Source: Thermoactinomyces sp. DSM 45891
GTDB taxonomy: Bacteria; Bacillota; Bacilli; Thermoactinomycetales; Thermoactinomycetaceae
NCBI RefSeq assembly: GCF_900119485.1
Contig: NZ_FPJZ01000022.1
Coordinates: 1-39,108 of the forward strand
DNA: 39,108 nucleotides
Direction of reading: 5' to 3'
The notes under the pieces were generated by a model. The model did no database searches, was not told where the DNA came from, and worked only from the letters and a program-made list of their open reading frames with translations. Of the stretch, positions 23,871 through 31,015 are shown in pieces. The position numbers and the translations under genes were made by a program. Every line of letters begins with the position of its first letter. Within the stretch, counting starts at the first letter, position 1.

Positions 23871-24306
23871 ATATCCTCTGCCACCATTTCAAGTGGATCC
23901 CCGACTTTTGGTTGATCTGCTCCACACATGCATGTACGTTGGAGTTAACCTGCTTGCCTGTGAACCTTATTACTGTCCAACCGTGCTTCCGCAAAACCGC
24001 AGTTTTCTTCCGATCCAGCTTCTTTTGATAGTCAGATGAGTGGTATGCAGCTCCATCCGTTTCAATAGCGATCCTGTATTTCTTGATAACGAGATCCACT
24101 TGATACCCGCAAGTTTCGTACTCTGCTTTCACTTTGTAGCCTTCCTTTTTCAATGCTAAGTACAAACGCTTTTGAATGTAACTTCGATCACAGCGGATGA
24201 GCTGCCAGTCGGGGAGCCGTCTTGTGGTGACTAACTCTTTAATATACTTGTAGCACCAGCGAATAAGGTCTATGTTTCGTCGCCACTCAACTTCCAATCT
24301 CGCCAT
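23869..24306 (-). CDS. DUF559/PD-(D/E)XK-type endonuclease
   Basis: A 145-residue protein. The C-terminal half has the pattern of Vsr/DUF559 endonucleases: YQVDLVIKKYRIAIETDGAA gives an Asp and the E-T-D pair of a PD-(D/E)XK core, followed by HSSDYQKKLDRKKTAVLRKH and GWTVIRFTGKQV. The family cleaves or nicks DNA. The N-terminal half is helical and basic. I place the start at ATG 24306 with AAAGG 9 bases upstream; an ATG at 24315 abuts the RBS. It lies 54 bases after the MBL gene on the same strand and ends the operon that begins with rep. Confidence 0.75.
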   Translation of the reverse strand: MARLEVEWRRNIDLIRWCYKYIKELVTTRRLPDWQLIRCDRSYIQKRLYLALKKEGYKVKAEYETCGYQVDLVIKKYRIAIETDGAAYHSSDYQKKLDRKKTAVLRKHGWTVIRFTGKQVNSNVHACVEQINQKSGIHLKWWQRI

Positions 24307-24360
24307 TGTCACCATCCTTTGGTGTGATGATGTCCTTCACATACAATCTATCTAAAGCCC

Positions 24361-27075
24361 TCAGACCTTGATCTCGAAGCGATAGCCTGTCTCTTGATAC
24401 AATCGACTATCCAAGTCCTTAACTTCCTCCTGATGAGGCGCAGATTCGACCTTAACCGTAACCACAGCTCGATCTACGTGGATAGATGGATTTTTACTAA
24501 CACCCCAGGGAATTAACTCTTTGGATCGCTGTAAGATCTCATTCTGTTTAGGATTCTGACTATAAGTAACCTCCATTCCTACCTCAGAGGCTAATTCCGC
24601 TAACTCAGACTCATAGCGTGCTGCTATTTGAGGGGACACAAAGTGCAACTCCATCGTTTTATTGCTTCCCTGTTGATGAATACCCGTCTTATATATCTTT
24701 ATTCCGTGTTTCTGTGCCCATTCCTTAGCCACTTCAATTGCTTTATTGTTCTCTAAAGGCTTCTTACCATCTGGTGAGAAGAAATTTGATTGAGAGATCA
24801 CCTGTGCTCGTTTTAATGCCTTCAAGGAGAGTGAAAAACCTGTTTCTCTCAGGAATGCCTCTTGTATATCAGACCAATTACTAGGTGGATCAATAGACAC
24901 GACTACTCTCTTTTGATCTAGATGAATCGAGGGTGGTGAAGGAAGTGCTTGCTCTAAAAGAGCAGATAGTTTATTCGCCAGCTCCCCCGAACGGATCGAA
25001 CTCGAATAGATAATCTCCCACCCTGTTATCTCCAGTAAGTGTTGAGAAATCTCCACTCGCTCCTTCTCATCAACTGCATCCGGAAAATCAAAATGGATCA
25101 TTACTTTGGCATTTTCAGTCCCCATCTGATCAATGCCACATTTTAAGAATCGAGGATGTTCTTCCAATTCCTGACGTACTCGTTCCAATGCTTGAGTATG
25201 GTTTTGTTTGATATAAGGGATCGGCAATTCTAGCTTCTCTAAGCTGGTTAATGTTTGCCGGGATAGTCGGTAAGCTCTCTCGCCCGAATGCTGAAACTGA
25301 CTTTCTGCTGGAATTGAAAGCAATGCATAGGCTACAGCCAGTTTATATTTCATATCCTCAATCTGTAAGCTCTCATAAATGGATTGAATGGTATAGATCC
25401 CTTCCTTCAACTCCTGCCATGCCATTCCTTGTAGATAGGGACGACTACACTTCTTCACCTTGGTCACTTTCTTTTCTAGAGATTTCATGGATAAATTCCA
25501 TGGGGCAATGGTTTCGAGGATCTGCTGAGGAGTCACTTGAATACTCCGATCTTTCCCAATCACATAACCGGATAGAGCTTTGGTTTTCGGATGAACTCGT
25601 GTACATAATATGGCTCTAGGTGGCTTGGCAGGATCTTCTTCCACTAGCAGGATGTGATCTATTTTACTCTGGAGGCTTACTAGTTCCGGATCCACTCGAT
25701 ATCGTTTTCCCTTTACCCCTTTTCCAGATGAACGCTTTTCAAACGTGTACGTGGTTCCATTCTCAACTAGTGTAGGATTAAACCGATGATCAATCTGATG
25801 GCTTAGCTGGTTTCTCGCATCATCATCTCCATGTACCAGTAATGTATGGGTAGGATTGGTTTTCTCAATGAATCGAGTCAGCTCAAGCGAATCAGCATGT
25901 CCAGACAAGCCGTACTTGTCCACTCTACATTGGACTGGGTAAGTAGAACCATTTAGTTCGATAGATCGGTTCTCGCCTTCTGCCAGGGCTAACAGTTTCC
26001 GTCCTGGCGCTTCCTCATCCTGATAGCCTGTAATAAAAATCGCATTCTTCGGATCGTTGATTAGTCTCTCCGCATACCAGACACTTGCACCCCCAATCAA
26101 CATACCGGATGAAGCTACAATACAAGCTGGTTTCCCTTGTAGAATCATCTCTCTTTGCTTTAGATCCCGAACTGGGACACATCTGCCTTCTGCGAAGAAT
26201 GGATCGCCATTGGACTTAATTCGATGAGCTAAGGGGCCTTTGAGATATTGCGGATAATCTCGGTAGATTTTACTAATAGCAGTAACTAAACCATCTGTAT
26301 AGATCGGGAAAGTAGGAATCAATCCTTTCTCCATGTAGTCTTGAAGAATAATTAGGACTTCTTGCGCTCTCCCTAATGCGAATGCTGGAATCAAGGCGAA
26401 TCCGCCACCAGCGATTACTTCCGCCACATGATCGGCAAGACGTTTCTCTTCCATATTGCGATCAATGTGGGAACGGTTACCATAAGTAGATTCAATGACC
26501 ACTACATCTGGGTTTAAATCAAACGGTACCTTCGCTCCTGGGATGGTGCGCCCTGCCCGAAAGGATAAATCTCCTGTAACAAGCAAACACTCTCCTCCAC
26601 CTGTTATCTCTAGCATTACAGCCCCTAGAATATGCCCTGCTTGATGAGTCTTGATTGTAATCTCACCAATCCGTAATTCTCCGTGAGGAAAAACGAGAAT
26701 CGACTCTAGTAATTGTTGTACATGCTGTTCTGTATACGGTGGTAGGGTCATACTTTGACGACAACGTGCTTCCAGTATCTTAAACGAGTCAGTAAGCATA
26801 ATTTTCATCAAGTCATAGGTAGGTGCTGTTGTGTAGATAGGAGCGTTTGGATATAACGAATGCACGAGTGGAAGCGCACCAATATGATCGGCATGAGCAT
26901 GGGTAACAAAGATCGCATCTATTCCTCCGTGCTCCTCGATTAGGCCAATCATAGGGAGTGCATCTTCTGCATGCATCCTCATACCAGCATCTACTAGGAT
27001 TCTTGTGTTATTGAGTTCGATGTGTAGGCAAGAGGCTCCCACTTCATTTCCGCCACCTAAAATGGATATATTCAC
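24361..27075 (-). CDS. MBL/beta-CASP nuclease-like protein with duplicated C-terminal module
   Basis: A 904-residue protein. The N-terminal ~450 residues are a metallo-beta-lactamase/beta-CASP enzyme: HAHADH at 59-64, GDLSFRAGR and VIESTYGNR, then SGHADS and HGDDDARNQL, the later beta-CASP motifs. Such proteins (RNase J, CPSF-73, and relatives) cut RNA, sometimes DNA. The C-terminal ~290 residues contain two copies of a ~149-residue module, seen as MIHF at 659 and MELHF at 808, and SIHLD at 716 and SIHVD at 864, each ending in an ETGF/ETGYR strand. I know no family with this tail. GTG start overlaps the upstream stop (GTGA); AAGGGG is 10 bases upstream. Confidence 0.85.
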   Translation of the reverse strand: MNISILGGGNEVGASCLHIELNNTRILVDAGMRMHAEDALPMIGLIEEHGGIDAIFVTHAHADHIGALPLVHSLYPNAPIYTTAPTYDLMKIMLTDSFKILEARCRQSMTLPPYTEQHVQQLLESILVFPHGELRIGEITIKTHQAGHILGAVMLEITGGGECLLVTGDLSFRAGRTIPGAKVPFDLNPDVVVIESTYGNRSHIDRNMEEKRLADHVAEVIAGGGFALIPAFALGRAQEVLIILQDYMEKGLIPTFPIYTDGLVTAISKIYRDYPQYLKGPLAHRIKSNGDPFFAEGRCVPVRDLKQREMILQGKPACIVASSGMLIGGASVWYAERLINDPKNAIFITGYQDEEAPGRKLLALAEGENRSIELNGSTYPVQCRVDKYGLSGHADSLELTRFIEKTNPTHTLLVHGDDDARNQLSHQIDHRFNPTLVENGTTYTFEKRSSGKGVKGKRYRVDPELVSLQSKIDHILLVEEDPAKPPRAILCTRVHPKTKALSGYVIGKDRSIQVTPQQILETIAPWNLSMKSLEKKVTKVKKCSRPYLQGMAWQELKEGIYTIQSIYESLQIEDMKYKLAVAYALLSIPAESQFQHSGERAYRLSRQTLTSLEKLELPIPYIKQNHTQALERVRQELEEHPRFLKCGIDQMGTENAKVMIHFDFPDAVDEKERVEISQHLLEITGWEIIYSSSIRSGELANKLSALLEQALPSPPSIHLDQKRVVVSIDPPSNWSDIQEAFLRETGFSLSLKALKRAQVISQSNFFSPDGKKPLENNKAIEVAKEWAQKHGIKIYKTGIHQQGSNKTMELHFVSPQIAARYESELAELASEVGMEVTYSQNPKQNEILQRSKELIPWGVSKNPSIHVDRAVVTVKVESAPHQEEVKDLDSRLYQETGYRFEIKV

Positions 27076-27869
27076 AACTTGTCCGCCCCTTGCAATTGTT
27101 TTCCTTTAACCTTTTCTTTAATGACAATATTAGGTTTTGGTAGCCCTCTCGTCCGCTCTTGTGGCTTGATTCTCACACGAGGTTCTTTGTACATCTTTTT
27201 GATTGCCACAACTACAGAAGCAGGGAATCCCAAGATGATCACAAATGTGCCTATACCTGGTACCCAGTAATCTCTTTTTCGATTTTCCCAATTCAATATC
27301 ACACCATTTGCCGTTAATAATTCCTGAAGTAATTCTTGAGTTTCATCTTTCTCCATCTCAAAATGATGTGAAACTTGATCCAAAACTCTATCTGCAATGG
27401 CTATGTTATGAAGTGGATCTGGTCTGCCTTTCCAACAATCCACACAAAGTAGGTGGAGATTGTCTGCTACATATCTTTCAGATGAATTGACACGACAAGT
27501 ACGAGTCAATCTTTTATCCATTGCACGTTTGCAGTTTTCACATCGTCCATCTTCTGCATGCCATACTGCAAATTCGATCTCTTGTTTGGTTGGTTTTGGC
27601 TTTCTTGGTCGTTTTTTCGTTCCTAACTCTATCTCAATTCGTTTGATCCCTAGCTTCTTGAATGCTAAATAGCCAGCCCAACCATCCACTAGCTCCTTTG
27701 TTTCAGGGTGAACAATGATAGGGTTGTCCAATTTACCAAATTGCTGAATGTATGATTTCTTCTGCTCAATCTTTTCTTGTCGTGGCATGGTCTTCATAAA
27801 AATATCGGGAATAGAAATATCCACTAGTTGCATTGTATTCGTTTCTTTCTCTGTTTGTTGTATCGCCAT
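27072..27869 (-). CDS. ParB/Srx-like N-terminus fused to degenerate HNH and membrane segment
   Basis: A 265-residue protein. Residues 13-75 resemble the ParB/sulfiredoxin-like fold, with NPIIVHPETKELVDGWAGYL matching the usual L-x-DGxxR region. Residues 103-145 (WHAEDGRCENC to NLHLLCVDC) look like an HNH zinc-finger nuclease, but the usual central His is not evident (RTCRVNSSERYVADNLH). A hydrophobic stretch, WVPGIGTFVIILGFPASVVV, near residue 205-225 could be a membrane segment, with a basic tail after it. RBS AGGAGG is 7 bases before ATG. It begins 44 bases after rep and overlaps the MBL gene. Confidence 0.65.
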   Translation of the reverse strand: MAIQQTEKETNTMQLVDISIPDIFMKTMPRQEKIEQKKSYIQQFGKLDNPIIVHPETKELVDGWAGYLAFKKLGIKRIEIELGTKKRPRKPKPTKQEIEFAVWHAEDGRCENCKRAMDKRLTRTCRVNSSERYVADNLHLLCVDCWKGRPDPLHNIAIADRVLDQVSHHFEMEKDETQELLQELLTANGVILNWENRKRDYWVPGIGTFVIILGFPASVVVAIKKMYKEPRVRIKPQERTRGLPKPNIVIKEKVKGKQLQGADKL

Positions 27870-27913
27870 AGATAGTCCTCCTATTGATCAAATTCTGTCT
27901 TTTAAACATTAGT

Positions 27914-28999
27914 CTACATTGCGTATATGTCAACACGGTTTCTTTTGGCAAGAGCTTCATCCATTTCTTTAAGCTTTTCTTTTAAACGTTTTTCATTTTG
28001 TTCCTTCTCTTCGGGACTCACGGTTGAAAACCCACCATTTTTTTCTTTCTCTAATTGCATAGCAACTGCCTTAGGAAGCTGACTTTTAGGTGGTTTATTC
28101 CCCTTGCTTCCATGTTTTGAATCTCTTCCCTTTTTGTCGGAAGAGATTTGCTTTCTTTTTTCATAAAACTCTTTCTCATATTGATCCAAAGCTTCGACAG
28201 TTTGAATTTCTGCTGACTTCCACTTTTTAATGACATTTTTGATATAAGCAATCGGGTTGGAGGCTTCCCCTATTACTGCCCTTTCAATCGCTGCTTCTAC
28301 GAGATGCACAGGCATATCCTTACAAAGGTCTGATAAGGTTATCTTTGCATACTTGCTCGCCTTGTCTGGAAAGAAATATTTAAATTTGTCGATGACATCA
28401 CCTACATACATACATACATAAGTATTAAGTACAAAAGCTTTAGTATGTACTAAAGTACTTTCATCCTGATTTTCCGTATCCGGACTTTCCGTATCCTGAA
28501 AATCAGGATGTGGATTGTTTTCCTCATTTTTCACCATATCCTGATTTTCAGGATGTAGAGCCTTCTTCCTTTTCCCCTTCCCATCCGTCATAACGAAAAA
28601 TTCAATTCCTTTCCCTTGAAGATATTCTTTCAAGGATTCTAACCCTGCTTGTACCTCTTCCTTTATGTCACTGAAAATATAATAAATCTTCCCGAATTTT
28701 TTCTTCCCGGATTCTTGCTCTTTGTCGATAGGCACTATCGTTCGTACTCTACATAAATATCCATGCTGTTCTAATTCGTTCGCATAGTTAAAGTGGGCAT
28801 CTCGTCCATTAGCTGAGAGTTCTGTGAGATTTTTCAATTCCAGTTTCTTTGGCTTTTCTGGGTCATGAAACTTATCTACTGAAAGAATGACACACAAAAG
28901 CCCTTTTGCTTGAACTGTAAGGTTAGCATCTTGCAAGAATGCATCGTGAATTGTTGTGTTATCTCGTTTCCTTGCATTGATCCATGTTTCGTTACTCAT
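27914..28999 (-). CDS. rep: Plasmid replication initiator, DnaD-like C-terminal domain
   Basis: A 361-residue protein. The N-terminal ~110 residues form a winged-helix-like region (TVQAKGLLCVILSVDKF, LELKNLTELSANGRD) found in Gram-positive plasmid initiators and DnaD-type proteins. The C-terminal region VEAAIERAVIGEASNPIAYIKNVIKKW is a typical DnaD/DnaB_2 signature. The linker has repeated PENQD/PDFQD/PDTENQD, encoded by palindromic DNA repeats. ATG 28999 follows GAGAGG; an earlier in-frame start at 29056 has no RBS. Downstream come the ParB/HNH, MBL and DUF559 genes. Confidence 0.8.
   Translation of the reverse strand: MSNETWINARKRDNTTIHDAFLQDANLTVQAKGLLCVILSVDKFHDPEKPKKLELKNLTELSANGRDAHFNYANELEQHGYLCRVRTIVPIDKEQESGKKKFGKIYYIFSDIKEEVQAGLESLKEYLQGKGIEFFVMTDGKGKRKKALHPENQDMVKNEENNPHPDFQDTESPDTENQDESTLVHTKAFVLNTYVCMYVGDVIDKFKYFFPDKASKYAKITLSDLCKDMPVHLVEAAIERAVIGEASNPIAYIKNVIKKWKSAEIQTVEALDQYEKEFYEKRKQISSDKKGRDSKHGSKGNKPPKSQLPKAVAMQLEKEKNGGFSTVSPEEKEQNEKRLKEKLKEMDEALAKRNRVDIYAM
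28462..28554. repeat. Palindromic repeats inside rep, candidate replication origin
   Basis: Two 17-bp palindromes ATCCTGAAAATCAGGAT (28493-28509) and ATCCTGATTTTCAGGAT (28538-28554), with a related CATCCTGATTTTCCGTATCC at 28463. RepA_N-type plasmids keep their origin within rep coding sequence; an equivalent role is inferred here. Confidence 0.5.
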
Positions 29000-29076
29000 G
29001 ATAATATGCCTCTCCCTCGGTTCCGACCGAGAAAGGATGTCGCTTTTCCTACACAAATAGCCAATTTTCCCCTATT

Positions 29077-29242
29077 GATTTCTACCTAGATTGGTATATA
29101 AAATAGAGTCATAGGATAATTATGTATATAACGATCCCTTTCCCATAGGATCGATTAGTTAACGACCTTTCTCGTTTGGTCGGTTTATATTCGAGTTTCA
29201 ATAGTGTCGACTTTGGCGAGCTGGCACTATTGAAACTTTTTT
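29077..29242 (+). ncRNA. Candidate countertranscript RNA controlling rep
   Basis: A plus-strand promoter TTGATT-16-TATAAA (29077-29104) is followed by hairpins CGATCC/GGATCG (29132-29153) and CGACC/GGTCG (29163-29182), then a terminator AGTTTCAATAGTG/CACTATTGAAACT (29194-29237) with T6. A transcript of about 130 bases would be antisense to the rep leader, as in the pIP501/pAMbeta1-type antisense RNAs. The minus strand lacks a T-run here, so the terminator works in the plus direction. Further right (29295-29315) is a direct TTTTCAACAA repeat. Confidence 0.6.
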
Positions 29243-29372
29243 CCATTCTTAATTCTTTTTTTGTATAAATATATGATGTATCAAAATGAAAGCCTTTTCA
29301 ACAACTTTTCAACAAAAAAATACAACCAAAAATCTTTCCTAAAAGTAGACCTGGGCAGGATTGCTTACATTC

Positions 29373-29455
29373 AACTCACCGAAATATTCTTACTACATGT
29401 TGATTGACTGTATTGACCAATATCCAAAATACATGTACAATATTAGTGGTGAGTT
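29373..29455. repeat. Inverted repeat in rep leader
   Basis: AACTCACC (29373-29380) and GGTGAGTT (29448-29455), with ACATGT at 29395 and 29431 inside. It could form an attenuator or long-range stem in rep mRNA. A separate perfect palindrome, GTTGATATCAAC, lies at about 29473-29484. Otherwise I see nothing in 29243-29500. Confidence 0.35.
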
Positions 29456-29502
29456 TTTCGAACAAACAGAAAGTTGATATCAACAACTTCTGTCAAGAAC
29501 GT

Positions 29503-29537
29503 AAGCGATCTGTTGACCAGCAGGTCGCTTTTAATTT
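29503..29537 (+). terminator. Hairpin terminator
   Basis: Arms AAGCGATCTG (29503-29512) and CAGGTCGCTT (29521-29530) with one U-G pair, followed by TTAATTT. The direction is plus. Confidence 0.6.
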
Positions 29538-29584
29538 GTCTCTATTCTATCATTTTTGATGGATTCTACAAGAGTGAATCCTGA

Positions 29585-29630
29585 TAATTAACAAATACCT
29601 ATCCGATCAAAGATAGGTATTTGTTAATTA
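29585..29630. repeat. Perfect 19-bp inverted repeat
   Basis: Arms TAATTAACAAATACCTATC (29585-29603) and GATAGGTATTTGTTAATTA (29612-29630) with loop CGATCAAA. It lies downstream of the toxin-antitoxin operon, overlapping the stop of the small gene at 29624. A terminator or replication-related site. Confidence 0.7.
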
Positions 29631-29773
29631 TGCTCAAGATCCGTCCTGTCGCACTCTGATTGTTTCCTACCATTGATGATTCGATCCAGCACCATATATC
29701 GTAGTTGGTACTCTTTTTCGCCATTCTCCCACTCTCTAGCAAACACAGGATCTTTCAAGTTCTCTTTAATCAT
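29624..29773 (-). CDS. Short protein resembling the N-terminus of XRE-type antitoxins
   Basis: A 49-residue frame, MIKENLKDPVFAREWENGEK and on, matches the pattern LKDPxFxxEYxxxxxEYxL at the start of many HigA-type antitoxins, but ends before any HTH. There is no clear RBS. The frame stays open into the antitoxin gene just upstream, so it may be a remnant or a frameshifted end. Kept as a weak coding call. Confidence 0.35.
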   Translation of the reverse strand: MIKENLKDPVFAREWENGEKEYQLRYMVLDRIINGRKQSECDRTDLEHN

Positions 29774-29790
29774 AACTTGCAACCATGTGC

Positions 29791-30147
29791 TCAGAACCCG
29801 ATTGATGATGTATGGATCTCAATATCTTGATCGTGTGCATCTAGACGTTCACTAAATTGGATCTCTAATTCAGTCATACCTAACACACGTAGTACCCGAT
29901 CATACATATCTGCCGAAGTACCAGCCGACCCACCTTCGATTTCAGAGATAGTGGATTGATGCATGGGCTTTCCTGTGACTTTTTGAACCAAGTCAGCTAA
30001 CTTTTTTTGAGTCAGACCTAGTTGATTGCGGCGCTTTAGAATCTTTCTACCCATCCGTTTAGAAAAACTATCTACATGTTCCTTAACACCTGGTATCGAG
30101 TCTAGGAACTCCGTTAACTCTTTATACGTTTTCGGTTTCTTGCTCAA
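29791..30147 (-). CDS. XRE-family antitoxin, HigA-like
   Basis: A 118-residue protein with a central HTH: RRNQLGLTQKKLADLVQKVT, then a turn and MHQSTISEIEGGS as recognition helix. The TTG start follows AGGAGGGG by about 6 bases and overlaps the toxin-like gene by 26 bases, the usual HigBA order (toxin first). It would bind the operator at 30665-30705 and neutralise the toxin. The C-terminus is acidic. A short frame downstream may be its displaced end. Confidence 0.7.
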   Translation of the reverse strand: MSKKPKTYKELTEFLDSIPGVKEHVDSFSKRMGRKILKRRNQLGLTQKKLADLVQKVTGKPMHQSTISEIEGGSAGTSADMYDRVLRVLGMTELEIQFSERLDAHDQDIEIHTSSIGF

Positions 30148-30655
30148 CTTTTTCCCCTCCTAAATACTTTGATGGATCTTTTTTGAAGTCTTGATATATG
30201 AGATAGGAAGCCTCAGCAATTTGTTTGAACTCACTAGAAGAGCGTTCGGTTTTGATAACAGCATCTGTGAAGAGGACATATTGGGTACTCTCTTCCTCGT
30301 GTGTGAATAAGATCATTCGGAATGCTACTCCTTGATCAACTGGATCTGCTGGCGAATATCGCCAGTTAATACGGAATTCGATCAATGGAAAGTTATAATC
30401 TAATCGCTTGAGCAAATTGAAAGTAACTTTGTACCCCTTACTGGTAATTTCAACTAGACGATAGTCATTCACTAGATGCCATTCCGGAATTCCTGTCTCT
30501 TCAAGTGATAACAATCCTTTTCGGATATAAGTACCCAGGTCATAGTAAAAAGGATCCCCTTGTATACCTAACTGACCGATAGAAATGATGGTTTCTAACG
30601 CTGGTTGACTACCATTTGGAAATTCGACAAATATGAATTCGATATTCTTATCCAT
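30122..30655 (-). CDS. HigB/RelE-like toxin candidate
   Basis: A 177-residue protein preceding the XRE antitoxin. The segment FPLIEFRINWRYS followed by AFRMILFTHEEESTQYVLFT and KTERSSSEFKQIAEASYLIY follows the layout of RelE/HigB-type proteins (the E-RI motif, RxxYF strand, and a C-terminal A-helix). Such toxins cleave mRNA at the ribosome. It is longer than typical (about 110 residues) with an extra N-terminal region, so activity cannot be assumed. Only a weak RBS AAGTGAT precedes the ATG. Context is the stronger evidence. Confidence 0.55.
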   Translation of the reverse strand: MDKNIEFIFVEFPNGSQPALETIISIGQLGIQGDPFYYDLGTYIRKGLLSLEETGIPEWHLVNDYRLVEITSKGYKVTFNLLKRLDYNFPLIEFRINWRYSPADPVDQGVAFRMILFTHEEESTQYVLFTDAVIKTERSSSEFKQIAEASYLIYQDFKKDPSKYLGGEKVEQETENV

Positions 30656-30664
30656 AGTATATCA

Positions 30665-30705
30665 CTTATAAGCGATAAATTGACACATAAATTATTGCTT
30701 ATAAG
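30665..30705. promoter_or_regulatory. Operator of the toxin-antitoxin operon
   Basis: CTTATAAGCGATAA (30665-30678) and TTATTGCTTATAAG (30692-30705) form an imperfect inverted repeat; each contains the palindrome CTTATAAG. It lies directly before the toxin-like gene, the expected position for antitoxin binding. Confidence 0.6.
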
Positions 30706-30729
30706 CTATATTCCCCCATTCCTTCCGAT

Positions 30730-30894
30730 TTATTCACTTTCGTTCGTTTCTAGCACGACAGTTGCTTTCTGAATGATGAGATTTTCACCGTTCTGAGTGA
30801 ATGCGATCATTTCACCTTCTTTAATACCTAAGATTTTCCGCACTTCTTTTGGGATGGTGGCTTGTCCCTGTTGGGAAATTCGGGCTGTCCACAT
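30730..30894 (-). CDS. AbrB/MazE-like DNA-binding protein
   Basis: A 54-residue SpoVT-AbrB domain: RISQQGQATIPKEVRKILGI, then a loop and hydrophobic strands (ENLIIQKATVV). This swapped-hairpin fold occurs in transition-state regulators and antitoxins. ATG has GGAGTG about 9 bases upstream. Directly upstream is a repeated ATTCTTTAAATACTTA/ATTCTTTAATTATTTA, a likely binding site. No toxin partner is adjacent except the HigB-like unit downstream, so it may be an autonomous regulator. Confidence 0.75.
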   Translation of the reverse strand: MWTARISQQGQATIPKEVRKILGIKEGEMIAFTQNGENLIIQKATVVLETNESE

Positions 30895-30976
30895 GAAGTA
30901 ACACTCCATTCTTTAAATACTTAATTCTTTAATTATTTAATTCGGCAACTAACAGAAGAATCCCTCTAATAACAGT

Positions 30977-31008
30977 AAAAAGGTAGCCTTGAAATCCCAA
31001 GGCTACCT
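30977..31008 (-). terminator. Terminator of the mating-pore operon
   Basis: Arms AGGTAGCCTTG (30981-30991) and CAAGGCTACCT (30998-31008), with a T-run on the minus strand at 30977-30980. It directly follows the TrbL-like gene. Confidence 0.85.
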
Positions 31009-31015
31009 CATAGTT

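Noticed and set aside
25251..25619. Plus-strand frame of 122 codons
   Set aside because: It is antisense to the MBL protein and has no RBS.
27914..29056. Rep starting 19 codons earlier at 29056
   Set aside because: The upstream start lacks an RBS, whereas ATG 28999 has GAGAGG at a good distance.
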